Below, in pieces: positions 17,034 to 25,957 of a stretch of DNA of 64,000 nt. The stretch is taken from positions 124,001-188,000 of the forward strand of contig NZ_QEHR01000004.1 of NCBI RefSeq assembly GCF_003095375.1, written 5' to 3'. The notes beneath the pieces are model-generated. The model saw only the letters and a program-made list of their open reading frames with translations. It had not been told where the DNA came from and searched no databases. The stretch is from Marixanthomonas spongiae (GTDB taxonomy: Bacteria > Bacteroidota > Bacteroidia > Flavobacteriales > Flavobacteriaceae). Each line of letters opens with the position of its first letter. Positions within the stretch are counted from its first letter, which is position 1. Position numbers and translations under genes: made by a program.

Positions 17034-18308
17034 ATGGGAAACAATTCGAGTACTCAATTAAGCCCGGTTTCGGTTTGGGCACTTGCTGCCGGTGGCATGG
17101 CCGGTGGCGGTATTTACACCGTTTTGGGCGTGGTCATTGCCGTTTCGGCGCAATGGAGCTGGTTAGCTTTTGTGGTTACCGGCATTGTAGCGTTGTGCTC
17201 GGCGTACAGTTATGTGTTTTTAACCAATAAATTCCACGAAGAAGGCGGTGCGTTTATCTTTCTTGAAAAGGTAAACGACAAGAAAATGGCAGGCAATCTA
17301 AGCTGGTTGTTAATTTTAGGGTATGTGCTCACCATATCGGTCTATGCATTTGCCTTTGGACACTATGTTTCGTATGCTTTTCACGGAAACCCGTTGCTTA
17401 CGCGCATACTTGCTGCGGGAGTGGTCACGGTGCTAATTTTATTGAACCTTGCCGGAGTAGGCAAACTCACCAGGGTTGAAATCGTGATCGTTTCGATAAA
17501 CTTGTTGGTCCTTGTGGCTCTTGGAGCTTATGGCGTTTCGCAATGGGATCCCGTGCAATTGGTAGCGGGCATTGAACCCCGGCCGGCTTGGTCTGTTTTT
17601 TTTGGCGGGGCCGCTATTTTTATGGGATATGAAGGATTTCAGCTGCTGACCTACGAATACGACAAAATTAAAAACCCAAAGAAAACCTTTATGCCGGTTA
17701 TGCTAAGTGCCGTGATATTTGTAATCTTGGCCTATGTTTTGGTTGCTCTGGGCGCCACCATGCTCGGCGGTGCCGTTTCCATGATCAGTTTTAAGCAGAT
17801 AGCGCTTTCGGTGGCTTCCAAGAGTGCGTTTGGATTGCCGGGGCTCATTGTGATGACCATTGCAGCAGCGTTTGCCACTGCAGCAGCCATTAATTCCACT
17901 TTGTTTTCTACGGCAAATTTATCGAAACGGATTGCCAGCCAGAAGGAGCTTCCCGCTTGGTTTAACCACACCAACGGCAACGGTATTCCAGATCGGTCCA
18001 TTGTGCTGTTGGGCACTTTGGCGGGTACTTTGGCCGTCATTGGTTCGTTATCGTCTTTAGTTGAAGCTGCCAGTTTGGTGTTCCTGTTTACTTTTGGCGT
18101 GGTCAATTATATTGCTTTTAGGGAGTCCAACCATCGGAAATGGATACCAGCAACCGGAATGGTCGTGGCAGCCTTGGTCATGCTGTCGTTGGTATTTCGC
18201 TTGGCCATCTCGAAACCTATTGCCCTTTCGGGTATTGTATTGCTAATTGTATTGATTGTTTTAGGAAGGCCTTTGCTTCTGAAAAGCAATAACAAACAAG
18301 AAAAATGA
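17034..18308 (+). CDS. APC superfamily amino-acid permease
   Basis: A 424-residue inner-membrane secondary transporter with roughly 12 hydrophobic segments. The start LSPVSVWALAAGGMAGGGIYTVLGVV contains the glycine-rich TM1 break typical of APC amino-acid transporters, and GYEGFQLLTYEYDKIKNPKKTFMPVML is the TM6-to-TM7 signature. Substrate cannot be read. A lipoprotein gene follows one base after its stop, so they may be cotranscribed. Confidence 0.88.
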   Translation: MGNNSSTQLSPVSVWALAAGGMAGGGIYTVLGVVIAVSAQWSWLAFVVTGIVALCSAYSYVFLTNKFHEEGGAFIFLEKVNDKKMAGNLSWLLILGYVLTISVYAFAFGHYVSYAFHGNPLLTRILAAGVVTVLILLNLAGVGKLTRVEIVIVSINLLVLVALGAYGVSQWDPVQLVAGIEPRPAWSVFFGGAAIFMGYEGFQLLTYEYDKIKNPKKTFMPVMLSAVIFVILAYVLVALGATMLGGAVSMISFKQIALSVASKSAFGLPGLIVMTIAAAFATAAAINSTLFSTANLSKRIASQKELPAWFNHTNGNGIPDRSIVLLGTLAGTLAVIGSLSSLVEAASLVFLFTFGVVNYIAFRESNHRKWIPATGMVVAALVMLSLVFRLAISKPIALSGIVLLIVLIVLGRPLLLKSNNKQEK

Positions 18309-18309
18309 T

Positions 18310-19059
18310 ATGAAAAAACAGCTGCTGCTTTTTATTTTCACAGTGTTTACAATATTTGGATGTGCTGTGCCAAAAGAACCCGCTTCCTTGCGCATAGGAC
18401 AGTTTTTGGTTTCTGAAAAGGCTGTTGAAATCACTTTTCAGCATCAAGGAAACAAAGCTGTTTCAAAAATAATGACGTATGGCGATCTTACCGAATATAT
18501 GACGTTAACGCCCGGAAAATATACGGTTACCGTAAAGATAAATGAGACTGTTATTCTGGAAAAAAAATTAGGTTTTGGCAGCAAAGGAACCTATACGCTA
18601 TTTGTGTGTGGAATCCCTTCAGAAAAAGGAAAAACCAACCAAACTACCCTAAACAACAAACTGCACAACATAGTAGCGGGGGAAGAAGGCATAACGACCA
18701 ATGGAAATTTACCCCAATTAAGGGTGTTGAACGATACGTTTGAAAGCAAGGATACCGAAGCCAAAATACGTTGGATCCACGCCGTTCCGGGATTACAACC
18801 CCTTTCTGCCACGTTATGGAACAAAAAAACAAATACAAAAACCAGTTTGGCTACCTTATCCTATCCGCTTGCATCAAAAAGTAAAGGGGTTTCATCGGGT
18901 GCTTACAGTTTAACTTGGAAGTTGAAAGGCAAACAGTTGACCACCGTTTCAAAAAACGTGGTGTGCAAACCCAAACACCTGTATACCTTTTTTGTTATAG
19001 GAAAACGCAACGATTTTGTCAATGAACTACAGGTGGTACAAGGTGTTTCGGAAAAATAA
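18310..19059 (+). CDS. Lipoprotein with DUF4397-like repeats
   Basis: A 249-residue exported lipoprotein: signal peptide with lipobox FGC (Cys18). Two similar halves (about 25-120 and 145-245) each contain a strand pattern ending in a YTLFVCG or YTFFVIG element, and the second begins KIRWIHAVPGLQPLSATLW, which resembles DUF4397. Function unknown; probably a surface or periplasmic beta-sandwich protein. It begins one base after the permease gene. Confidence 0.7.
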   Translation: MKKQLLLFIFTVFTIFGCAVPKEPASLRIGQFLVSEKAVEITFQHQGNKAVSKIMTYGDLTEYMTLTPGKYTVTVKINETVILEKKLGFGSKGTYTLFVCGIPSEKGKTNQTTLNNKLHNIVAGEEGITTNGNLPQLRVLNDTFESKDTEAKIRWIHAVPGLQPLSATLWNKKTNTKTSLATLSYPLASKSKGVSSGAYSLTWKLKGKQLTTVSKNVVCKPKHLYTFFVIGKRNDFVNELQVVQGVSEK

Positions 19060-19091
19060 ACCCATATTTGCAGTAGAAACTTTTATAAAGA

Positions 19092-19448
19092 ATGGACACC
19101 ATAACGCTTAAAAATATCCGCATTTTCGCCAATCACGGCTGCTTGACCGAAGAAGAAAAAATAGGGAGCGACTACCTAGTTAACGTATCGGTTACCGCAG
19201 ATCTTTCTAAAGCTGCCCAAACCGATGCTTTAGCTGACACGGTGGACTACGTACAGCTTCAAAAAATAGTGCGTGAACAAATGGCCATCCGCTCTAAATT
19301 ATTAGAGCAAGTGGGACAGCGCATTATAGACCAAATTTTAAAGGAAATTGCAATGGTTGATACCGTAAAAGTACGGGTTTCCAAGATCAATCCGCCTATT
19401 GGCGGGGATGTGGGCGAAGTGAGCGTAACGATGTTTTCGAGACGGTAA
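19092..19448 (+). CDS. folB: Dihydroneopterin aldolase
   Basis: Folate pathway enzyme that cleaves 7,8-dihydroneopterin to 6-hydroxymethyl-dihydropterin and glycolaldehyde. At 118 residues the length is standard. NIRIFANHGCLTEEEKIGSDYLVNVSV is the FolB N-terminal signature, DTVDYVQLQKIV and the C-terminal KVRVSKINPPIGGDVGEVSVTM complete the family. An ATATTTGCAG sequence about 25 bases upstream is a degenerate -7 box. The tRNA-Cys gene follows. Confidence 0.95.
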   Translation: MDTITLKNIRIFANHGCLTEEEKIGSDYLVNVSVTADLSKAAQTDALADTVDYVQLQKIVREQMAIRSKLLEQVGQRIIDQILKEIAMVDTVKVRVSKINPPIGGDVGEVSVTMFSRR

Positions 19449-19485
19449 TTTCAATTTAATTTAGGAAAATTCGGTTTAATTTTTT

Positions 19486-19493
19486 TACCTTTG
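19486..19493 (+). promoter_or_regulatory. -7 promoter box for tRNA-Cys
   Basis: TACCTTTG fits TAnnTTTG, 11 bases upstream of the tRNA 5' end. The -33 region is poorly conserved. Confidence 0.55.
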
Positions 19494-19504
19494 CAAATCT
19501 TACT

Positions 19505-19575
19505 GGCATCGTGGCCGAGTGGCTAGGCAGAGCTCTGCAAAAGCTTGTACAGCGGTTCGAATCCGCTCGATGCCT
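19505..19575 (+). tRNA. tRNA-Cys (GCA)
   Basis: Acceptor stem GGCATCG (19505-19511) pairs with CGATGCC (19568-19574). The anticodon stem GAGCT/AGCTT encloses loop CTGCAAA with anticodon GCA. The T-arm reads AGCGGTTCGAATCCGCT. The discriminator is U and CCA is not encoded. A terminator hairpin follows. Confidence 0.96.
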
Positions 19576-19580
19576 CAACA

Positions 19581-19613
19581 AAACCTTCTTTCTTAATTGA
19601 TGGAAGGTTTTTT
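19581..19613 (+). terminator. Terminator after tRNA-Cys
   Basis: AAACCTTC (19581-19588) pairs with GAAGGTTT (19603-19610), followed by a T run. Fits a rho-independent terminator. Confidence 0.7.
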
Positions 19614-19674
19614 ATTTGTTCTTTTTGTTTATACCTACAAGGTTTCTAAAATCTTGCTGGATAAATCCGTAACG

Positions 19675-20409
19675 CTATTGTACTGGTTCTTCTACGGGTG
19701 GGATGGGTTTTTCGAGTGGGTGTTTTTGACCAGGAATGCGGTCGAGATTAGATTGCATTTCACCCGGAAATATGCCTTGTAACAGTAATAAAACACCAAA
19801 TCCAACTATTAATACACTGACCCATTTTTTTGTTTTAATGACAAAGCGGGGCGTCATTTTGTTTTTGAGTTTTTTGGCCAAGGTAATTTTTAGTAAATCG
19901 GTGCAGAAAAAAGTGACCAAAACCGTCAATAGAAAGAAAAACACCCCATTTTCTGAATCGGTCAAGGCATTGGCCATAATGATGGTGCCTATCCATCCAG
20001 CCAAGACTCCAAAATTCACGAAATTGAGCAAAAACCCTTTTAAGAAAAGGCTGCCCAGTTTCTTTTTTACCTTAATGGCGTGGTGCTCGCGCACAATTTT
20101 ATAAAACGAACGGTTGGTACGTATATAGGAAATTATACCGTAAGCTATTAAAACCACCCCTCCAAATATGAGCAAACCCGGGTCATCTTTTACCTTATCC
20201 AATATTTTACTGGTACTGAAATAGGCAATGATTATAAAAATAATATCGGCAAAAATTGCACCCAAATCAAAAAACAACCCTGATTTAAAACCTTTGGTGA
20301 TGCTGGTTTCAATGAGGGTAAAAAAGACAGGGCCTACCGCAAAAGCCAGTAGGAACCCATAAAAAGCTGCATATCCAATACCATCGAACATAGTATTGTA
20401 AAAGTACAA
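19675..20409 (-). CDS. LysE family exporter-like membrane protein
   Basis: A 244-residue inner-membrane protein of the LysE/RhtB translocator superfamily. FYGFLLAFAVGPVFFTLIETSITKGFKSGLFFDLGAIFADIIFI is the conserved N-terminal half with the G-P loop. About six hydrophobic segments are seen. The C-terminus is a Pro-rich soluble tail (HPLEKPIPPVEEPVQ). Family members export amino acids or related small molecules; the substrate is unknown. It lies downstream of rnr on the same strand with a 67-base gap. Confidence 0.87.
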   Translation of the reverse strand: MYFYNTMFDGIGYAAFYGFLLAFAVGPVFFTLIETSITKGFKSGLFFDLGAIFADIIFIIIAYFSTSKILDKVKDDPGLLIFGGVVLIAYGIISYIRTNRSFYKIVREHHAIKVKKKLGSLFLKGFLLNFVNFGVLAGWIGTIIMANALTDSENGVFFFLLTVLVTFFCTDLLKITLAKKLKNKMTPRFVIKTKKWVSVLIVGFGVLLLLQGIFPGEMQSNLDRIPGQKHPLEKPIPPVEEPVQ

Positions 20410-20476
20410 ATAAGTTTATACTTGAAAATAGTTTGAAAGACTATGTTTTAAAAAGCCTTAAATTAATAAGATCACC

Positions 20477-22684
20477 TTACTGTTCAATTTCTTTTCGGCT
20501 TCCCAACATCTTAAAATCCAAATGTTTGCGAACCAAGTCGGCATTTTTTACTTTTACATACACTTCATCGCCTAAGGTATATTTGTTGTGGGTACGTTGC
20601 CCGATAACGGCAAATTCGTCCTTATCAAACACATAATGATCGTCGCGCAGGTCGTTAAGGCGCACCATCCCTTCACATTTATTGGAAATGATCTCTACGT
20701 AAATCCCCCATTCGGTAACACCTGAAATAACGCCTAAAAACTCCTCGTCTTCATGATCCATCATGTATTTAACCTGCATGTATTTAATGCTGTCACGCTC
20801 GGCATTGACGGCTAAATTTTCCATTTCGCTGGAATGGCCACATTTTTCTTCGTATTCATCTTGGTTGGCCGACTGTTTTTTATCCAGATACCGCTGTAAT
20901 AACCGGTGTACCATAACATCGGGATACCGACGTATGGGCGAGGTAAAGTGCGTATAATAATCGAAAGCCAAACCGTAATGCCCAATATTATTGGTGGTAT
21001 AGACCGCTTTGCTCATGGTCCTTATGGCCAAAACATCGACTAGATTTTGTTCTTTTTTACCCACCACGTCTTTCAATAGTTTATTGATGGAATTGGCCGT
21101 TTTTTTAGGGTCCCGGGTGTCCAATTTATAGCCAAACCGTTTTATAATGCGTTCCAGTGCGGCTATTTTCTCGTCATCGGGTTCGGCGTGCACTCGATAC
21201 ACGAACGTTTTTTCGGGCTTTTGCTTGCCGATGAATTCAGCAACATTTCGGTTGGCCAAGAGCATAAATTCTTCAATCAATTTATTGGCGTCCTTGCTTT
21301 CCTTGAAATATACGCCTTCCGGTTCGTTGTTTTCATCTAATTTGAATTTTACTTCCACTTTATCAAATGAGATGGCTCCTTGACGCATACGTTTGGTGCG
21401 CAGTATTTTTGCCATGCGGTCCATTTCTAAAATGGCTGAAGCAATATTGGAATCGACCGTATATTTTTTATCGGTAATGGATATTTCCGAAGGGATTTCG
21501 TGTGACTTTCTATCTGGATTTTCAATAATGTGCTGTGCTTCTTCATACGCAAAACGGGCATCACTGTATGTTACCGTACGACCAAACCATTGTTTTTTAA
21601 CCTTGGCTTGGTTATCTATTTCAAAAACAGCCGAGAAGGTGTATTTTTCTTCGTTAGGGCGTAAGGAACACGCCTTGTTTGAGAGTACTTCAGGCAACAT
21701 GGGTACTACACGATCTACTAAATATACAGAGGTGGCACGCTCGTAGGCTTCATCGTCCAATACCGTTCCCGGTTGTACGTAGTGGGACACATCGGCAATG
21801 TGGATGCCTATTTCGTAATTTCCGTTTTCCAATTTCTGAAAAGACAACGCATCATCAAAATCCTTGGCGTCTTTCGGGTCTATGGTAAACGTGAGCACAT
21901 CGCGCATATCGCGGCGTTTTTTAATTTCACTTTCTTGAATGGACGTGTCCAGTTGGTTGGCATAGTCCTCCACTTCTTTTGGAAATTCATACGGCAATCC
22001 ATATTGTGCCAAAATGGCATGGATTTCGGTATGGTGCTCTCCGGGTTTACCAAGTACTTTTTTAATTTGGCCAAGTGGCGAATCGGCTTTTTGGGGCCAA
22101 TCGATGATTTCTACCAATACTTTTTCGCCGTTTTTGGCTTTACCAATATTGCTTTTTGGCACAAAAATATCGGTGTACATGCTGCTGTCGTTTATTTCAA
22201 CAAAAGCAAAATTTTCATGGATATCTATGGTACCTACAAATTCGGTACGTTTGCGTTGCAGGATGTTGGTAATTTCGCCTTCGGCTTTGCCACGTTTTTT
22301 GCGTTTAAACACATACACTTCAACTACATCGCCGTTTAGGGCTTTGTTGAGGTTTTTGTTGCTTACGAAAATATCGTCTTCCAGATCGTCAACAATAATG
22401 TAGCCTTGACCACGGCTGGTAATATCGACCACGCCGGTATAATGGTTTTTTGATGGGGCAATGATGTATTTTCCCCGTTCTACTTCTTCGATGGTGCCTT
22501 TAGCCGTTAACTGTTTGAGTTTTTTGGTGATTTGGTTTCGGCTATTGGGGTCGTCTAAACCTAATTTGGCCGCAATCTGTTTGTAGTTATAGGGTTTGGA
22601 ATTTGCTTTGCGCAGTATTTTTATGATGCTTTCTCCAAGCCCCTTTATTTTGTTATTTTTCTTCTTCGTATTTCTTTTTGGCAT
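20477..22684 (-). CDS. rnr: Ribonuclease R
   Basis: Processive 3'-5' exoribonuclease that degrades structured RNA. Order: N-terminal winged-helix (residues 15-75), cold-shock domains (KNHYTGVVDITSRGQGYIIV, about 77-200), RNB catalytic domain with the acidic motif DPKDAKDFDDALS (about 269-281) and HFTSPIRRYPDVMVH, then a C-terminal S1 domain (GVISGVTEWGIYVEI). At 735 residues it is full length. Lys/Arg-rich N-terminus fits RNA binding. It is divergent from DUF2007 and sits beside the candidate origin region. Confidence 0.97.
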   Translation of the reverse strand: MPKRNTKKKNNKIKGLGESIIKILRKANSKPYNYKQIAAKLGLDDPNSRNQITKKLKQLTAKGTIEEVERGKYIIAPSKNHYTGVVDITSRGQGYIIVDDLEDDIFVSNKNLNKALNGDVVEVYVFKRKKRGKAEGEITNILQRKRTEFVGTIDIHENFAFVEINDSSMYTDIFVPKSNIGKAKNGEKVLVEIIDWPQKADSPLGQIKKVLGKPGEHHTEIHAILAQYGLPYEFPKEVEDYANQLDTSIQESEIKKRRDMRDVLTFTIDPKDAKDFDDALSFQKLENGNYEIGIHIADVSHYVQPGTVLDDEAYERATSVYLVDRVVPMLPEVLSNKACSLRPNEEKYTFSAVFEIDNQAKVKKQWFGRTVTYSDARFAYEEAQHIIENPDRKSHEIPSEISITDKKYTVDSNIASAILEMDRMAKILRTKRMRQGAISFDKVEVKFKLDENNEPEGVYFKESKDANKLIEEFMLLANRNVAEFIGKQKPEKTFVYRVHAEPDDEKIAALERIIKRFGYKLDTRDPKKTANSINKLLKDVVGKKEQNLVDVLAIRTMSKAVYTTNNIGHYGLAFDYYTHFTSPIRRYPDVMVHRLLQRYLDKKQSANQDEYEEKCGHSSEMENLAVNAERDSIKYMQVKYMMDHEDEEFLGVISGVTEWGIYVEIISNKCEGMVRLNDLRDDHYVFDKDEFAVIGQRTHNKYTLGDEVYVKVKNADLVRKHLDFKMLGSRKEIEQ

Positions 22685-22792
22685 TGTTATATTTTAATTG
22701 ATGTAAATGTACCATTATTAAGACAATAGCACGGTTTCTTTAGCAAAGATTTAGTACCTTGATACGGTTTAAAACGCAACACATTAAAAGCA

Positions 22793-23032
22793 ATGGAGAA
22801 TTTTGTGATCATAGCAACCTTTACCTACCAGAGCGAATATGCCGTCTTGGCCTTGCTTTTAGAGCAACACGATATCCCGCACGTATTTTTAAACGAAACG
22901 ATGGCCAGTGTTTTTCCCTTCTACTCAAATGCTATTGGCGGCATTAGGTTACAAGTGCATAAAAAGGACGAAGCCCGTGCCAAGAAAATTATCGAGGATT
23001 TTTTCAATACGTCAAAAATGCGGATTGTTTGA
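22793..23032 (+). CDS. DUF2007 family small protein
   Basis: A 79-residue protein, MENFVIIATFTYQSEYAVLALLLEQHDIPHVFLNETM..., which matches the DUF2007 pattern (putative signal-transducing, GlnB-like ferredoxin fold). Function unknown. It is the last gene before the gene-free 23.0-23.6 kb gap. Confidence 0.85.
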   Translation: MENFVIIATFTYQSEYAVLALLLEQHDIPHVFLNETMASVFPFYSNAIGGIRLQVHKKDEARAKKIIEDFFNTSKMRIV

Positions 23033-23555
23033 GTTTTCAACCTTATCAACAATATAATAATCATCTTTTTTCTTTTTTAAAATTTTAAAATAAATAATGA
23101 TGGTTATTATAGGCTGTTAATATGTAGCATAACTTTTTGAAGTTTTATTTTGTTTTTAAGTTATCGATTGTTTTGTACCAGTTGTTAACAAATTTTTAAG
23201 AACGTTTAAGGTTGAAAAATAACAACATAAAGACTAATATCAACAGCTGTCAACAATCCTTGTTAACAACGTATTTTTAATATGTATTTCTGAAATGGCT
23301 GTTTGCAACCAACATTTTATTGCTCATAACTCGCTTAAAAAAGATGGACTTAAAATTTGCTTTTGAATATTTAAAAACCATATTTAAATTTCGATTCAAT
23401 TCCGCAACTTTATTTTTATTTAACTATCAACAATTATAAACATAGTTGTTAACTTTAATGTGAAGGAATCTTTAACAAAAGGTAACCATTTGATTTTTAA
23501 TTCTAAAGGTTAATTTACTCAATATTACCCCTATCTTTGTAGTAAAACAAACACC
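23033..23555. other. AT-rich gene-free gap; candidate replication origin (oriC)
   Basis: No gene is visible in 523 bases. The gap holds a cluster of related 9-10-mers: TTATCAACA (23043-23051), ATATCAACA (23237-23245), CTGTCAACA (23247-23255), CTATCAACA (23424-23432), two perfect TTGTTAACAA palindromes (23182-23191, 23260-23269) and GTTGTTAAC (23445-23453). TTATCAACA differs from the DnaA box TTATCCACA by one base. AT-only tracts (about 23077-23100, 23365-23400) could be unwinding elements. Mostly minus-strand large genes lie left and rpiB and others diverge right. Two parS-like sites lie 18-20 kb away. The role is inferred. Confidence 0.5.
23532..23539 (+). promoter_or_regulatory. -7 promoter box for rpiB
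   Basis: TATCTTTG fits TAnnTTTG, 16 bases upstream of the rpiB ATG. No good -33 element at the preferred spacing. Confidence 0.55.
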
Positions 23556-23987
23556 ATGAAAATAGCCATAGGAAACGACCACGCCGGGACCGAATACAAA
23601 AAAACGATTGTATCTTATTTAAAATCAAAAAATTACGAAGTTATTAACTACGGGACCGATAGCGAAGAAAGTGTAGATTATCCAGACTTTGTTCACCCAG
23701 TTGCAGACGATGTGGAAAACCAAAAAGTAGATTTTGGAATCATTATCTGCGGAAGCGGAAACGGAGCAAATATGACAGCCAATAAGCACCAAAAAGTACG
23801 TTCGGCTTTATGTTGGACCAAAGAAATTACCGCTTTGGCCAGGGAGCACAACGATGCCAACATTTTAAGTATTCCTGCGCGTTTTACCAGCGAGCCCCAA
23901 GCCTTGGAGATGGTAAAAACGTTTCTTTCAACAAAATTTGAAGGCGGTCGCCACAAACGTAGGGTTGACAAGATAGCTTGCTCCTAA
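23556..23987 (+). CDS. rpiB: Ribose-5-phosphate isomerase B
   Basis: Interconverts ribose-5-phosphate and ribulose-5-phosphate in the pentose phosphate pathway. GNDHAGTEYK (6-15) and the active-site segment IICGSGNGANMTANK with Cys65 define the RpiB/LacAB family, followed by RSALCW and ARFTSEPQALEMVKTFLSTKFEGGRH. Length 143 is normal. The CDF gene follows 15 bases later. Confidence 0.96.
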   Translation: MKIAIGNDHAGTEYKKTIVSYLKSKNYEVINYGTDSEESVDYPDFVHPVADDVENQKVDFGIIICGSGNGANMTANKHQKVRSALCWTKEITALAREHNDANILSIPARFTSEPQALEMVKTFLSTKFEGGRHKRRVDKIACS

Positions 23988-24002
23988 TTTGTTGTACTAT
24001 AC

Positions 24003-24914
24003 ATGAACGAAGCGCACACACATACCCACGACCATGCCGATTTAAAAGGAAGGAAGTTGTTGATAACAATTATCTTAAATATCGTTATCACGGTTTCTCA
24101 AGTTATCGGCGGATTGGTATCTGGCAGTCTTTCGCTGTTGAGCGATGCGTTGCACAATTTTAGCGATGTTGCTTCTTTGGTCATTAGTTATGTGGCCGAT
24201 AGATATTCAAAAAAAGAAGCTTCGTTCGATAAAACGTTTGGTTATAAACGTGCTGAGATTATCGCTGCCTTCGTTAATGCCGCTACGCTGTTGGTGGTTG
24301 CGGTGTACCTTATTTATGAAGCTGTAAAACGGTTTATCAATCCGCAGGAAATTGAAAGCGGGTTGGTAATTTGGTTGGCCGTGTTGGGGATTGTAGCCAA
24401 TGGTTTCAGTGTGCTGTTGCTCTACAAAGATTCTAAAGAAAACATGAACATGCGATCGGCCTATGTTCATTTATTGACCGATATGTCGGCTTCGGTAGCC
24501 GTGTTGATCGGTGGCTTGTTGATGAAATATTTCGGTTGGTTTTGGATCGATAGCGTCCTTACTGTGTTAATTGCCATTTATTTGCTGGTGGTTGGGTACG
24601 ATCTTTTAAAAAATTCGTTTAATGTATTGATGTTGTTTACGCCAAAAGACATTAAATTGGAACGCATCAGCAAAAAAATAACGACCATTTCTGAAGTAAA
24701 GAGCATCCACCACATTCACGTATGGCAACTCAATGAACAAGAAACACATTTGGAAGCGCATATCGATTTTTCAAAGGATTTGACCCTTTCAGAATTTGAT
24801 GAAATTTTGGAAAAAGTGGAAAAAATATTGTTTGATGACTTCGGAATAAATCACGTTAATATTCAACCGGAATATCAAAAAGACGATCCGAAAGAAATTA
24901 TTGTTCAGGATTGA
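24003..24914 (+). CDS. Cation diffusion facilitator (zinc-type) exporter
   Basis: Inner-membrane metal/proton antiporter of 303 residues with six predicted helices and a C-terminal cytoplasmic ferredoxin-like domain (about 205-290). Metal-site residues in TM2 (SDALHNFSD, about 47-55) and TM5 (HLLTD, His155/Asp159) give the HxxxD pair typical of zinc transporters of the CzcD/ZitB type. The His-rich N-terminus (HTHTHDH) may bind metal. It follows rpiB closely and is ended by a hairpin. Confidence 0.92.
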   Translation: MNEAHTHTHDHADLKGRKLLITIILNIVITVSQVIGGLVSGSLSLLSDALHNFSDVASLVISYVADRYSKKEASFDKTFGYKRAEIIAAFVNAATLLVVAVYLIYEAVKRFINPQEIESGLVIWLAVLGIVANGFSVLLLYKDSKENMNMRSAYVHLLTDMSASVAVLIGGLLMKYFGWFWIDSVLTVLIAIYLLVVGYDLLKNSFNVLMLFTPKDIKLERISKKITTISEVKSIHHIHVWQLNEQETHLEAHIDFSKDLTLSEFDEILEKVEKILFDDFGINHVNIQPEYQKDDPKEIIVQD

Positions 24915-24923
24915 TTATTTGTT

Positions 24924-24964
24924 AGACCTCAAAGGTTTTTAAAATCTTTAAATCTTTGAGGTCT
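24924..24964. terminator. Hairpin after CDF gene
   Basis: AGACCTCAAAG (24924-24934) pairs perfectly with CTTTGAGGTCT (24954-24964). The GACCTCA arm is shared with the hairpin at 32310-32341, suggesting a dispersed palindrome used as a terminator. Confidence 0.6.
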
Positions 24965-24987
24965 GTATTATTGATTAAATTTATTCT

Positions 24988-25428
24988 ATGGAAATATCCA
25001 TCAAAAAATTTGAAGAGCTATCCATTTACGAACTGCATGATATATTACAGCTTCGTTCTGAAGTATTTGTGGTAGAACAAGATTGCGTGTATCAAGATAT
25101 TGATGGGAAAGACGCAAAAGCACTTCATATTATCGGGAAAAAAGATGGTAAAATAATTGCGTACACCCGTTGTTTCCCACCTGGGTTTTATTTTGAAGAA
25201 GCTGCCATTGGCAGGGTGGTGGTAGCAAAAAATCAACGAAAATGCAATTATGGGCACGCCATAATGGAAGCTTCAAAAACGGCCATTAAAAAGCACTATC
25301 AAACCGAAAACATTAAACTTTCGGCCCAACAGTATTTAATAAAATTTTACCAATCGCACGGTTTTCAACCCATTGGCGAAGGATACTTAGAAGATGGCAT
25401 CCCACACATTGCTATGGTTACAGCTTAA
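24988..25428 (+). CDS. GNAT acetyltransferase, ElaA-like
   Basis: A 146-residue acetyl-CoA-dependent N-acetyltransferase. LRSEVFVVEQDCVYQDIDGKDAKALHII is the ElaA-type beginning and AAIGRVVVAKNQRKCNYGHAIMEAS contains the RxxGxG/A-like coenzyme A loop (variant RKCNYGHA). The C-terminus YLIKFYQSHGFQPIGEGYLEDGIPH is also typical. Substrate unknown. It converges with the next gene, overlapping it by 11 bases. Confidence 0.9.
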   Translation: MEISIKKFEELSIYELHDILQLRSEVFVVEQDCVYQDIDGKDAKALHIIGKKDGKIIAYTRCFPPGFYFEEAAIGRVVVAKNQRKCNYGHAIMEASKTAIKKHYQTENIKLSAQQYLIKFYQSHGFQPIGEGYLEDGIPHIAMVTA

Positions 25429-25789
25429 TGAGCTTTTTGTCCATATTAAGGTGGTCCAGCATTTCGTTGGTGAACTTGTAATGCCCCCGGCGGGTAATGA
25501 TTTTAAAACGCTCGTTGCGCATGCGTGTCAGTACGTCCAAAAAGCGCCACTTGGACTTTAGTAAATTTGTTCTGTCAGACTTTAAACTCACTTCAAAATA
25601 ATGCTTAATGCCTGCTCGTTCCGCTACAATATCAGGGGTGATGCTTACATCACTTCCTTTTTTATTGTACGACTTAGGGGTCTCATAGCCTTCAATATCG
25701 GCTTTAATGTTCTCAAATCCTTTGTTTTCCAAATATGCAACAGATTCTTTAAGAACTTCGTCGTTTTCCTGCTTGTCTGTTTGTACCAT
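25418..25789 (-). CDS. Conserved-looking hypothetical protein, possible nuclease-like fold
   Basis: A 123-residue soluble protein not recognised by family. The segment SDVSITPDIVAERAGIKHYFEVSLK (about 46-70) has PD followed by E-x-x-x-K (Asp53, Glu66, Lys70) and resembles, loosely, restriction-endonuclease-like cores. This is suggestive only; spacing after E is longer than the canonical ExK. Its 3' end overlaps the GNAT gene by 11 bases on the opposite strand. Confidence 0.65.
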   Translation of the reverse strand: MVQTDKQENDEVLKESVAYLENKGFENIKADIEGYETPKSYNKKGSDVSITPDIVAERAGIKHYFEVSLKSDRTNLLKSKWRFLDVLTRMRNERFKIITRRGHYKFTNEMLDHLNMDKKLIKL

Positions 25790-25957
25790 AACCCATATTA
25801 TACGGAAATTTGACCAATTTCGCTATTAAAATAATGTTAATAAATGGTTCAACCTACTGTAAAAGCATTTAATGATACGGTATTTTCATCTCATTAATTA
25901 AACTATTGATAACGCATTCAACCCTGCATTATATATCATTCAGTTCTTTGTCAAATA

